A stretch of DNA of 64,000 bases from the NCBI GenBank assembly GCA_041648175.1, contig JBAZPO010000013.1:1-64000 (forward strand), read 5' to 3'. Under the pieces are notes generated by a model that saw only the letters and a program-made list of their open reading frames with translations, had not been told where the DNA came from and did not search any database. This stretch comes from Desulfobaccales bacterium. GTDB lineage: Bacteria > Desulfobacterota > Desulfobaccia > Desulfobaccales > 0-14-0-80-60-11. Shown here in pieces: positions 50,591 to 58,209 of this stretch. A program made the translations under genes and the position numbers. Each line of letters opens with the position of its first letter. Position 1 is the stretch's first letter.

Positions 50591-52060
50591 ATGCCCGACA
50601 CGGATATCGTCCTGGTCAAACCAGGGAGTCAGAAACAGCTTTACGGAGAACTCAGCACTTTAGAGCTGACAGCCTTGGAGCCGCCGTTGTGGGCGGCGCT
50701 TTTGGCAGCCTATCTGAGGCAGTTAGGGTATGGCGTGATCTTGTTGGACGCCGAAGTGGAACGTCTTACCTATGAACAGACCGCTGCCAAGATCAAAGAC
50801 GCCAACCCCTGGCTGGCGGCCATCGTAGTTTCCGGTACCAATCCATCCGCCTCCACCAGCAACATGACCGGGGCCGGGGCGATTTTAGAGCATCTGAGCG
50901 CCATCAGCCCTCAGACCCACACCCTTCTCATGGGGCTGCACCCTTCGGCCTTGCCCGAGCGCACCATGCGGGAGGAGCAGGTAGATTTTGTCTGCCAGGG
51001 GGAGGGGTTTTTCACTCTGCCGGGACTTTTAGACATCCTTAAGGCAAGGGGAGCGGATTTTAAAATTCCCGGGCTCTGGTATAAGCAAGACGGCCAAGTG
51101 GTCTCTAACCCCAGGGCCACTCTCTACTCCAACCTGACGGCACTGCCCATGCCAGCCTGGGATCTCCTGCCCTTGCATGAATACCGGGCCCACAACTGGC
51201 ATTGCTTCACGCACCTGGACCAGCGCCAGCCTTATGTAGCCATCTACACGAGTCTGGGGTGTCCTTTTCATTGCAGCTTCTGCTGCATTAACGCCTTTTT
51301 CGGCAACGCCGGCATCCGCTACCGGAGCCCTCAAAGCGTCATCGAAGAGATCGACTTTTTGGTGAACCGATATGGGATGAAGAATATCAAGATCATCGAC
51401 GAAATGTTTGCACTGCAGGAAGCCCGAGTGGTAGAGCTCTGCGACCTGATCATTGAGCGGCGCTACGATTTGAACCTATGGGCCTATGCCCGGGTGAATA
51501 CCGTCACTGAGCGGATGCTGGCCAAGATGAAGGAGGCTGGCATCAACTGGGTGGCCTATGGCTTCGAATCGGGATCCGACCGCGTCCTTAAGGACGCGGT
51601 CAAGGGCTATCAGGCCGGGGCAGTTGAACAGGTGGTTAAGATGACCTATGATCAGGGCATCCATATCTGCGCTAATTTTATTTTCGGTCTACCCGAAGAC
51701 GATTTAGACTCCATGCATGCAACCCTGAAACTCATGCTGGACATCAACGCCGAGTGGGCCAACATCTACTCGGCCATGGCATATCCCGGCTCCCGGCTCT
51801 ACGACCTGGCGGTGGCGGATAACTGGCCCCTGCCGGAAACCTGGCAGGGCTATTCGCAGTACGCTTACGAGTCCTTGCCCCTGCCAACGAAATACCTGTC
51901 CGGCGGTCAGGTATTGGCCTTCAGGGATTACGCCTTTGATGTTTATTACCGCAGTCCCCGATATTTGGAGATGATCTGTCGGAAATTCGGAAGGGAAACA
52001 GCAAACCACCTCAAGGAGATGTCAGCCAAGCAGTTGCCGAGGAAATACGCTTCCTTCTGA
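50591..52060 (+). CDS. Cobalamin-binding-domain radical SAM enzyme
   Basis: A 489-residue protein. The B12-binding half (about 1-150) includes WAALLAAYLRQLGYGVILLD and VDFVCQGEGFFTLPGLL. The radical SAM motif is TSLGCPFHCSFCCINAFFG (C-x3-C-x2-C, about 223-230). IIDEMFALQEARVVELCDLI and GFESGSDRVLKDAVKGY follow. Typical of enzymes that transform lipids, sugars or phosphonates. G+C content is higher than that of the flippase upstream. ATG 50591 follows the repeated leader. Confidence 0.82.
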   Translation: MPDTDIVLVKPGSQKQLYGELSTLELTALEPPLWAALLAAYLRQLGYGVILLDAEVERLTYEQTAAKIKDANPWLAAIVVSGTNPSASTSNMTGAGAILEHLSAISPQTHTLLMGLHPSALPERTMREEQVDFVCQGEGFFTLPGLLDILKARGADFKIPGLWYKQDGQVVSNPRATLYSNLTALPMPAWDLLPLHEYRAHNWHCFTHLDQRQPYVAIYTSLGCPFHCSFCCINAFFGNAGIRYRSPQSVIEEIDFLVNRYGMKNIKIIDEMFALQEARVVELCDLIIERRYDLNLWAYARVNTVTERMLAKMKEAGINWVAYGFESGSDRVLKDAVKGYQAGAVEQVVKMTYDQGIHICANFIFGLPEDDLDSMHATLKLMLDINAEWANIYSAMAYPGSRLYDLAVADNWPLPETWQGYSQYAYESLPLPTKYLSGGQVLAFRDYAFDVYYRSPRYLEMICRKFGRETANHLKEMSAKQLPRKYASF

Positions 52061-52150
52061 TTCCACGCCGATATAGATAGCTGGCTTTTCTATATGAACC
52101 CCACCTACCTGCTTGGAAGGAGTTGGAGTTTGACGACGGGCCTTTTTGGG

Positions 52151-52180
52151 TTGACTATTGGGGCTTCCTTTTAATATACA
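52151..52180 (+). promoter_or_regulatory. Probable sigma-70 promoter for the DedA-type gene
   Basis: TTGACT (52151-52156) and TATACA (52175-52180) lie 18 bases apart, about 24 bases before the TTG start at 52204. The match to consensus is good at -35 and moderate at -10. It would start a transcript covering the TVP38-like gene and the GT2 gene, which ends at the terminator at 53705. Confidence 0.45.
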
Positions 52181-52203
52181 CGCTAGACGATGCAGGGAAT
52201 TAG

Positions 52204-52938
52204 TTGACCAAAGAATTTTCACGCGAACAGAGATGGTTCCGGCAAAAGCAGGGACTGCGCCGCTACATCGGGCCCAAAAGGGTTGTCATTATCCTCCTTT
52301 TTTCGGCCTCTCTGTTGGTGCTCTGGTATCTGCGCAAACATGGGTATCTGACTCCAGAGACAGTCTTTCAATTCGTCCATGACTATCCGGTATGGGGCCC
52401 GGTCATCTTCGTAACCGTGTATCTGGTCTCGGTGGTGGCTCTCATCCCCACTTTGCCGTTCAATTTAGGAGCTGGATTTCTCTGGGGACCTCTCTGGGGA
52501 ACGGTCTTTTCCGTTGCCGGCTGCGGCTTAGGGGCCATGACGGCCTTTCTCATGGCTCGCACGGCGGTGGGGCAGCCCCTGGCCAGGCGCTTCGATAATG
52601 CCATGGCCCAGTGGCTGCAAAAAGAGTTGGCCACCAAAGGCTGGCGTTTGGTGGCTTTTACCAGGATCAATCCGGTGTTTCCTTCCGGGCCATTAAATTT
52701 TGTCTTGGCCCTGACTTCCATTACTTTTCCATGTTATGCTTGGTCGTCGCTGGTTTTTATGACCCCCGTCGCTATGGTCTTTTCCATTATCGGCCACTCG
52801 GTAGGCGGGTTCATGCTGGAGGGGGAGGCCACCAGGCTGGTGCGCCTGGTTATGGTGGTTTCCCTGGCCCTGGTAGTTCTGGTGGTTATCATGCTGCTGT
52901 CCCGGCGGCTGTTTGGCAAGAGCACCTTACCCCGTTGA
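52204..52938 (+). CDS. TVP38/TMEM64 (DedA/VTT-domain) membrane protein
   Basis: A 244-residue integral membrane protein with about five hydrophobic segments. The VTT-domain core is FVTVYLVSVVALIPTLPFNL and LGAGFLWGPLWGTVFSVAG, then TAFLMARTAVGQ and AFTRINPVFPSGPLNFVLAL, a typical DedA-like re-entrant region with conserved Arg and Pro. DedA-type proteins flip polyprenyl phosphate or phospholipid, which fits recycling of the glycan carrier. There is no in-frame ATG near the start, so TTG 52204 is used. It precedes a GT2 gene by 35 bases. Confidence 0.82.
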   Translation: MTKEFSREQRWFRQKQGLRRYIGPKRVVIILLFSASLLVLWYLRKHGYLTPETVFQFVHDYPVWGPVIFVTVYLVSVVALIPTLPFNLGAGFLWGPLWGTVFSVAGCGLGAMTAFLMARTAVGQPLARRFDNAMAQWLQKELATKGWRLVAFTRINPVFPSGPLNFVLALTSITFPCYAWSSLVFMTPVAMVFSIIGHSVGGFMLEGEATRLVRLVMVVSLALVVLVVIMLLSRRLFGKSTLPR

Positions 52939-52973
52939 GGCTCAACTAAATCTACGCGCAAGGATCTGCTTTC

Positions 52974-53678
52974 ATGAAAGTAACGCTGTTGGTCATGTCC
53001 TTAAACGAAATCGAAGGCATGCAGGCCATTATGCCTCGGATCAAAAAGGATTGGGTGGATCAAATCATCGTGGTGGACGGCGGCTCCACGGATGGCTCCA
53101 TAGAATGGGCCAGAGAACAAGGCTATCGCGTCTATGTGCAAAAGCAAAAAGGGTTCAGGTTTGCCTACTTCGAGGCGTTTCCCTATGTAGAGGGTGATGT
53201 GATCATCACCTTTAGCCCGGATGGCAACTCCATCCCGGAATTGATCCCCCAATTAATAGAGAAGATGCGGGATGGCTACGACATGGTCATAGCCTCCCGG
53301 TATCTCGGTGACGCCAAGAGCGAGGATGACGACTTTATCACCGGCTTCGGCAACTGGCTATTCACCAAGACCGTCCAATGGCTGTATGGGGGGAACATCA
53401 CCGATGTTATGGTGATTTTTAGGGCCTATAAGAAGCAGGTTATTTACGATCTGGAGCTGGACCGGGACAAATGGTATACCACCCCGGAGAAACTTTTTTT
53501 TTGCAAAATAAGCTGGGAGCCGCTGCTTTCCGCCCGGGCCGCGAAAAAGCGGCTCAGGATTACCGAAATTCCCGGCGACGAGCCCCCGAGAATCGGTGGA
53601 GAGCGAAAGCTGCGGATCTGGCGTTGGGGGGCCGCCTATTATTACCAGATATGGCGGGAATATTGGGGAGGGATTTAA
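52974..53678 (+). CDS. GT2-family glycosyltransferase without membrane tail
   Basis: A 234-residue GT-A enzyme. MKVTLLVMSLNEIEGMQAIM opens the fold, IIVVDGGSTDGSIEWA is the nucleotide-binding segment, and ITFSPDGNSIPELI is the DXD-like site (PDGN). MVIASRYLGDAKSEDDD follows, and PGDEPPRIGGERKLRIW near the end is typical of polyprenol-phosphate mannosyl/glucosyl transferases. It lacks the two C-terminal helices seen in its relatives at 53974 and 61299. A terminator follows within 30 bases. Confidence 0.82.
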   Translation: MKVTLLVMSLNEIEGMQAIMPRIKKDWVDQIIVVDGGSTDGSIEWAREQGYRVYVQKQKGFRFAYFEAFPYVEGDVIITFSPDGNSIPELIPQLIEKMRDGYDMVIASRYLGDAKSEDDDFITGFGNWLFTKTVQWLYGGNITDVMVIFRAYKKQVIYDLELDRDKWYTTPEKLFFCKISWEPLLSARAAKKRLRITEIPGDEPPRIGGERKLRIWRWGAAYYYQIWREYWGGI

Positions 53679-53704
53679 GTTAATGGGGCTATCCGGTTGA
53701 CTCT

Positions 53705-53733
53705 CCCATACATATATGTTGTATGGGTTTTTT
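53705..53733 (+). terminator. Intrinsic terminator after the GT2 gene
   Basis: A perfect eight-base-pair stem CCCATACA/TGTATGGG with a seven-base loop, followed by six T residues (53728-53733). It ends the unit formed by the TVP38-like and GT2 genes. Confidence 0.8.
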
Positions 53734-53973
53734 ATTTTGAAAATCAGACAAAGCCTCTTTTGGAATTTTCGCATAGCTTTGCCACTGAGCAAGCTTGCCA
53801 TGATAAAAGTAATAAGTCCAATTGAGACTTCTGCGAAAGTCCCTTGAAAAATAGTCTTAATTATACGAAGAAATCAGTTCAACATAGCTCCAGTTGCAAG
53901 GATGATTGACGACTTTCGGGTTCCCATGATGAGCTTTCAGCAATCGGAAAACCGGTTAATCTTAGGAGAGGAA

Positions 53974-54927
53974 ATGAATAACAAACCAGTGCTGGCGATT
54001 GTGGTTCCCTGTTACAACGAGGAAGAGGTCTTACCCGAGACGATCAATAGGTTATCGCGGCTGATGCAGGAACTTGTGGTTGCGGAAAAAATTTCCGAAA
54101 AGAGTTTCTTGCTCTTTGTGGATGACGGAAGTCGCGACCGGACCTGGGGGGTCATTTCGGAGGCCCATCGGGTGGGGGGGAAGATTAGAGGACTAAAACT
54201 TTCCAGGAACTTTGGCCATCAGAATGCCCTGGTGGCGGGCATGGAGCACGTGCGTGATAAATGCGATTGTATGGTATCCATAGATGCGGATCTTCAGGAT
54301 GATATCAATGTTATCGAGGTCGGTCTGGAAAAATATTATTCTGGAGCCAATATAGTTTATTTTGTCAGGCGGGAAAGAAAGAAAGACACTTGGTTAAAGA
54401 AGTCTACAGCCTACTTTTTTTATAGATTAATCTCTTTCATTGGAGTTGGCATTATATATAATCACGCTGATTATCGTCTCATTGATCGAACTGTATTAAA
54501 TTGTTTCCTCAGTTATAAGGAAGTGAATATGTTTTTACGTGGGATATTCCCGATGATTGGATTCACCATAGCTACTGTTCCATATGATAGAAAGGAACGT
54601 TTTGCCGGAAAATCCAAATACCCATTCAAAAAGATGATGGCTTTTGCGCTTGAGGGTATTACCTCGTTTAGCGTTGTTCCTCTGCGGATCGTTTCGGCTG
54701 CCGGGCTCGCGGTTTTTTCCTTCAGCCTATTAATGGGCGGTTTTATACTCTATTATGCGCTAGTGAGAGGCAAGGTCGTGCCGGGTTGGGCTTCCACAGT
54801 GCTGCCAATTTATTTTCTGGGGGGGGTGCAACTTTTGTCGCTCGGTATTATCGGGGAATATATCGGCAAGATTTATAACGAAACCAAAGGCCGGCCGCGG
54901 TATTTCGTGGAGACGTCAGCGGAGTGA
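53974..54927 (+). CDS. Polyprenyl-phosphate GT2 glycosyltransferase (GtrB/ArnC-like)
   Basis: A 317-residue GT2 enzyme with a C-terminal pair of membrane helices (about 240-262 and 275-298). LAIVVPCYNEEEVLPETI, FVDDGSRDRTWGVI, SRNFGHQNALVAGMEH and SIDADLQDDINVIE (DXD) are the typical signature of GtrB/ArnC/DPM-type enzymes, which load a sugar onto polyprenyl phosphate. KERFAGKSKYPFKKMM is the conserved segment before the helices. ATG 53974 has an AGGAG site, so the frame from 53902 is rejected. It is similar to the gene at 61299. Confidence 0.86.
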   Translation: MNNKPVLAIVVPCYNEEEVLPETINRLSRLMQELVVAEKISEKSFLLFVDDGSRDRTWGVISEAHRVGGKIRGLKLSRNFGHQNALVAGMEHVRDKCDCMVSIDADLQDDINVIEVGLEKYYSGANIVYFVRRERKKDTWLKKSTAYFFYRLISFIGVGIIYNHADYRLIDRTVLNCFLSYKEVNMFLRGIFPMIGFTIATVPYDRKERFAGKSKYPFKKMMAFALEGITSFSVVPLRIVSAAGLAVFSFSLLMGGFILYYALVRGKVVPGWASTVLPIYFLGGVQLLSLGIIGEYIGKIYNETKGRPRYFVETSAE

Positions 54928-55028
54928 ACTTGGTTTTTGTCCTCCATCACGGTTTACCGGATTGCTTCGATAATTTTGGTCATCACGTTTAGGGGCGGCA
55001 TTCAGCTGATCCGCGAGGCAGCAATCCT

Positions 55029-55036
55029 GCGGTAGC
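55029..55036 (+). promoter_or_regulatory. ops-like GCGGTAGC motif
   Basis: GCGGTAGC matches the core of the enterobacterial ops element recognised by RfaH. It occurs in the 216-base gap between two glycan genes, 108 bases before the methyltransferase at 55144. Eight bases alone are weak evidence; it is recorded because of the NusG-like remnant and other leader elements in the island. Confidence 0.2.
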
Positions 55037-55143
55037 CGCGAGTTTCCTGGGGTGATGTCCCAGGACCAGCAGAGGTGAGGCACGCCGACAATCGCATGCG
55101 GGGGTTTTAGGAGGGCTTTGCCCGGCGGCAAGATGAGGTGTGA

Positions 55144-55923
55144 ATGAAACAACCTAGGGGCTTGAAGGTGGAACGGGTTGAATTTGATAGCTACGCGTAT
55201 GAGTATGAGGAGATGGTTAACTCGGGGATCGCCTTCTTCGGAGAAAAACACGACTACTTTCATGCTTACAAACTCTCTTGCCTCCAAAGGTGGATAGCCG
55301 GAATAGAATATTCCGACACGATCCTCGACTTTGGCTGCGGCACTGGCAAGCTCGCAGCCCTCATGGCGCAAACCTTCCGCCACGCCGCGGTCTATGGCTA
55401 CGATGTCTCCTCCCGATCCCTGGAATTGGCCAGGGCTAGATGCGGGGCACTTGAGAACCTCACCTTTGGGGACAGCTTTACCGAGCATCAGTTCGACCTG
55501 ATTGTTGCCGCCAACGTTTTCCACCACATCAAGCCTAAAGACCGGAAAAGAGTCATTCTCCAACTACGAGATTCCTTGAAGCCCACCGGGAGGATGGTTA
55601 TTTTCGAGCACAATCCTCTAAATCCTCTAACCCGTTGGGTGGTGAAGGCCTGCCCCTTTGACGCTGACGCCGAGCTGCTTTCCGCTCTTCAATTTATCCG
55701 ACTGGCCGGGAGCTGTGACTTGGAGGTCGACTGCAGGCGCTACATTGTCTTTTTTCCTAAGTTCCTCAGCTTCTTCCGCAGGCTGGAGTTCCACCTAGGG
55801 TTCTTCCCTCTGGGCGCCCAGTACATGTTGTCTCTCAAAAAGGGCCCCCCCCCTGAGGGGATGCTTGAAGGGAACCGTAGTCTGCTCCCTGGCCAGCTTA
55901 AAAACGATCCCCCAGGGAGGTAA
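55144..55923 (+). CDS. Class I SAM methyltransferase
   Basis: A 259-residue methyltransferase. TILDFGCGTGKLAALMAQTF is the SAM loop (about 59-78), followed by YGYDVSSRSLELA, FDLIVAANVFHHIKPKD and GRMVIFEHNPLNPLTRWVV. The C-terminal half includes FIRLAGSCDLEVDCRRYIV and FPKFLSFFRRLEFHLGFFPL. It may act on a sugar, lipid or glycan end group. ATG 55144 follows a GAGGTG site. It stands alone, downstream of the GT2 gene by about 220 bases. Confidence 0.78.
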   Translation: MKQPRGLKVERVEFDSYAYEYEEMVNSGIAFFGEKHDYFHAYKLSCLQRWIAGIEYSDTILDFGCGTGKLAALMAQTFRHAAVYGYDVSSRSLELARARCGALENLTFGDSFTEHQFDLIVAANVFHHIKPKDRKRVILQLRDSLKPTGRMVIFEHNPLNPLTRWVVKACPFDADAELLSALQFIRLAGSCDLEVDCRRYIVFFPKFLSFFRRLEFHLGFFPLGAQYMLSLKKGPPPEGMLEGNRSLLPGQLKNDPPGR

Positions 55924-56061
55924 GACAAGGGGGCCGCCCTTATCGCCGCTCCTGGGGCTTCTTCGCAGGGGCGCATATGTTTCAGCAGCCTTTTTCCTGT
56001 CCCACCAATCCCGGGTGGTGTCGGCCTACAAGCCATTTCAAAACCTCAATTTTCCCTGGTA

Positions 56062-56135
56062 TGTCATTCTGAGCGTAGCGAAGAATCTCGTATTTCCTGA
56101 TAGTTGAAATCCTTCGGTTTCCGCTCAGGATGACA
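56062..56135. repeat. Dispersed inverted repeat of the TGTCATTCTGAGC type
   Basis: TGTCATTCTGAGCGTAGCGA (56062) is the imperfect reverse complement of the segment ending CGCTCAGGATGACA (56122-56135). Elements of this exact kind are scattered through many bacterial genomes between genes. Folding would give a long hairpin that may also act as a terminator for the upstream gene. Confidence 0.75.
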
Positions 56136-56376
56136 AAAAACTAGTTTTTCATCAGCCTGAAAGACCCTCCGCTGAGTGGGTGGTAAGCCCAAGTTTAAGG
56201 CGGAAATACATTTTCATGGGGATTTGTGTTATCATAAAAATCAAAGCTATCAGGCTCCCTACGAGACAATTGGGCTGCAAAGCTGGCTGTAACCCTGGAT
56301 TATGCCGCAATAATTGCCTGTAATATGTATAACTATCTGATATAATGAATAATAATCGTTAAATTGGGGGTCCAAG

Positions 56377-56505
56377 ATGCTCAATAGTGGTGAAAGCCGA
56401 AAAGAGGTGATCCGGCCGGATTTTAACCGGGCCATCATGATAGATTTCCGGGATGCCAAGATCACCTCGACGATGGTTTCCTCCTGATGCGAGAGATAGA
56501 TAACC
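56377..56505 (+). pseudogene. Frameshifted N-terminal fragment of an IS1380-like transposase
   Basis: From ATG 56377 the frame gives MLNSGESRKEVIRPDFNRAI and then IDFRDAKITS, which resembles the start of IS1380-family transposases. After ITS the expected DDGFLLMREIDN is found one base out of register (56468-56503), so a one-base deletion has occurred. The rest of the transposase is missing. It lies inside leader module B. Confidence 0.65.
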
Positions 56506-56585
56506 TGCCCCCCCAAAACTGATCCACAAATTATGTTGGAGTATTAGATTTGTTATAAATAAGAGGGCCTTACAGCTTCATATAC

Positions 56586-56647
56586 GGGAAGAGGCCCCCA
56601 ACACCATCTTTGGACTGCGTGGGGTTGCCGCATAATCTCGGATTAAA
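56586..56647 (+). promoter_or_regulatory. Leader module B: conserved hairpin before a radical SAM gene
   Basis: GGG-AAGAGG-CCC (56586-56597) repeats the hairpin of modules A and C, then CCAACACCATCTTTGGACTG and TTGCCGCATAATCTCGGATT (56625 onward). It ends directly before ATG 56649. The matching extended -10 TG-T-TATCAT is at 56227-56235, about 350 bases upstream because inserted DNA lies between. Confidence 0.6.
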
Positions 56648-56648
56648 C

Positions 56649-58082
56649 ATGGATAATAAAAAGATCGTCTTTATAATTCCGCCAGCTGATTCCTTAACGT
56701 TGAAATTTGTATCTTATCAACAACCTATTAATCTGGCTTATCTGGCGGCCGCGGTGATCAAGGCCGGCTTTTCTGCTGAAATTTGGGATTACAGCATCGG
56801 TGAGTTCGTTGAAAATGATTTTCTTAATCGGATCAGAGAGAGTAACCCGTTTGCGATAGGGGTCCATTGCAAGACGTTTAGTATCATCCAGGGGCATTAT
56901 TTGGCCGAAATCATCAAAAAACATTTTTCGGGAATAATGACAATAGTCGGCGGGCCCCACTCTTCTGCATTGCCTATCGATACTTTAACGGAGTTCCCTC
57001 ATTTTGATATAGTGGTCATCGGCGAAGGGGAGGCGACTATCGCAGAACTGTGCCGCGCCATATCCAGCGGGAATGACTTGAAGAATGTGAATGGTCTGGC
57101 TTTTCGTGAAGGCGGCACGGCTGTTTGTACCGAAAAGCGGGAATTGATCAAAAACTTGGATGAGTTAGATTATCCGGCCAGGCATTTGCTGGCCAGAAGT
57201 ACGCCTGGTAATCGTCATCCCACGAGGGGCATATCGCCGGCAAATCATAATGTAACGGAGATTTTTACTTCCCGGGGGTGTCCGGGTAAATGTATTTTCT
57301 GCGCGGTGAACATATCCTATGGGAATTGCGTAAGGTTCAGGACGGTAGATAATGTCCTGGGCGAGATCGAAGAATGCATCTCACGTTATAAGTATAATCA
57401 TATTATCATCCAGGATGATACTTTTACGTTAAATAAAAAGAGAGTAAGCAGTATCTTGGATGGATTCAGAAGGTTGGGTTTAAGCTCCTGGAGCTGTGAC
57501 AGCCGGGTAGATACAGTCAACGAAGAGATGCTTCAAGAGATGGCGGCATCCGGCTGCAAAAAGATCTCTTTCGGCGTCGAATCCGGCAGTGACAGAATAT
57601 TGAAGCTGATCAAAAAAAATATTACCGTAGAGCAGGTCAAGCGCACAGTGGCGCTGGCTAAAAGAGCTAATATCGGTATCGTTGAATGTACTTTTATGAT
57701 AGGCAGCCATCCGGATGAAACTTATGATGACGTGCAGGCTACCTGGAGATTGATCAAAGAGTTAAGCCCTGACATAATCGCGGTTTCCGTGATCGTTCCA
57801 TATCCAGGTACGGAAGTATATCGATTGATGGAAGAAAGAGGATATATCAATACTAAAAACTGGAGCGATTTTCAGGTGATAGGGGCAACGCCGGGTTGGC
57901 ATACCGCAAACTTTTCGGCGCTCGAACTGGTGAGGCTGCAGCGAAAATTTATCAACCAATATTATTTTAGTCCCGGGTATTTGATCAAAAGCCTGAGCAA
58001 GATCAGAAGTGCAAAAGAAATACAATACCTTTTTAAGACAGGTTTGGAATATATACGATTTATGGCCAAGAACAAAATTTAA
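56649..58082 (+). CDS. Cobalamin-binding-domain radical SAM enzyme
   Basis: A 477-residue protein. IVFIIPPADSLTLKF and NLAYLAAAVIKAGFSAEIWD begin the B12-binding domain, with VVIGEGEATIAELC at about 125. FTSRGCPGKCIFCAVNISYG holds the radical SAM C-x3-C-x2-C (about 205-212). KISFGVESGSDRIL is the SAM-binding segment. ATG 56649 is chosen because the in-frame codons upstream lie inside the repeated leader. It is the third such enzyme in the island; together they suggest several radical methylation steps on one product. A+T content is moderate. Confidence 0.8.
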   Translation: MDNKKIVFIIPPADSLTLKFVSYQQPINLAYLAAAVIKAGFSAEIWDYSIGEFVENDFLNRIRESNPFAIGVHCKTFSIIQGHYLAEIIKKHFSGIMTIVGGPHSSALPIDTLTEFPHFDIVVIGEGEATIAELCRAISSGNDLKNVNGLAFREGGTAVCTEKRELIKNLDELDYPARHLLARSTPGNRHPTRGISPANHNVTEIFTSRGCPGKCIFCAVNISYGNCVRFRTVDNVLGEIEECISRYKYNHIIIQDDTFTLNKKRVSSILDGFRRLGLSSWSCDSRVDTVNEEMLQEMAASGCKKISFGVESGSDRILKLIKKNITVEQVKRTVALAKRANIGIVECTFMIGSHPDETYDDVQATWRLIKELSPDIIAVSVIVPYPGTEVYRLMEERGYINTKNWSDFQVIGATPGWHTANFSALELVRLQRKFINQYYFSPGYLIKSLSKIRSAKEIQYLFKTGLEYIRFMAKNKI

Positions 58083-58209
58083 ACCAAAGACGAAAAAGAG
58101 ATCTCGACGGACATTCTTCGATAGAGGGCGAAAGAACACGTCCATGATTTGGTTGAGAAGATGGAGGTGTTACTTGCAAACGCCGATCTTTCCTGGGAGA
58201 TAACGTTAG

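Larger units (their letters stand above)
55924..56648. other. 725-base gap with repeats and insertion remnants
   Basis: No intact gene. In order it holds a dispersed inverted repeat (56062-56135), a promoter-like copy of leader module B near 56230, an IS1380-like fragment (56377-56505) and the leader hairpin (56586-56638). Inserted sequence evidently separates the promoter from the hairpin. Confidence 0.65.

Noticed and set aside
55740..56036. Minus-strand open frame of 98 residues overlapping the methyltransferase end
   Set aside because: Low-complexity, proline-rich translation with no family features; overlaps a supported gene.
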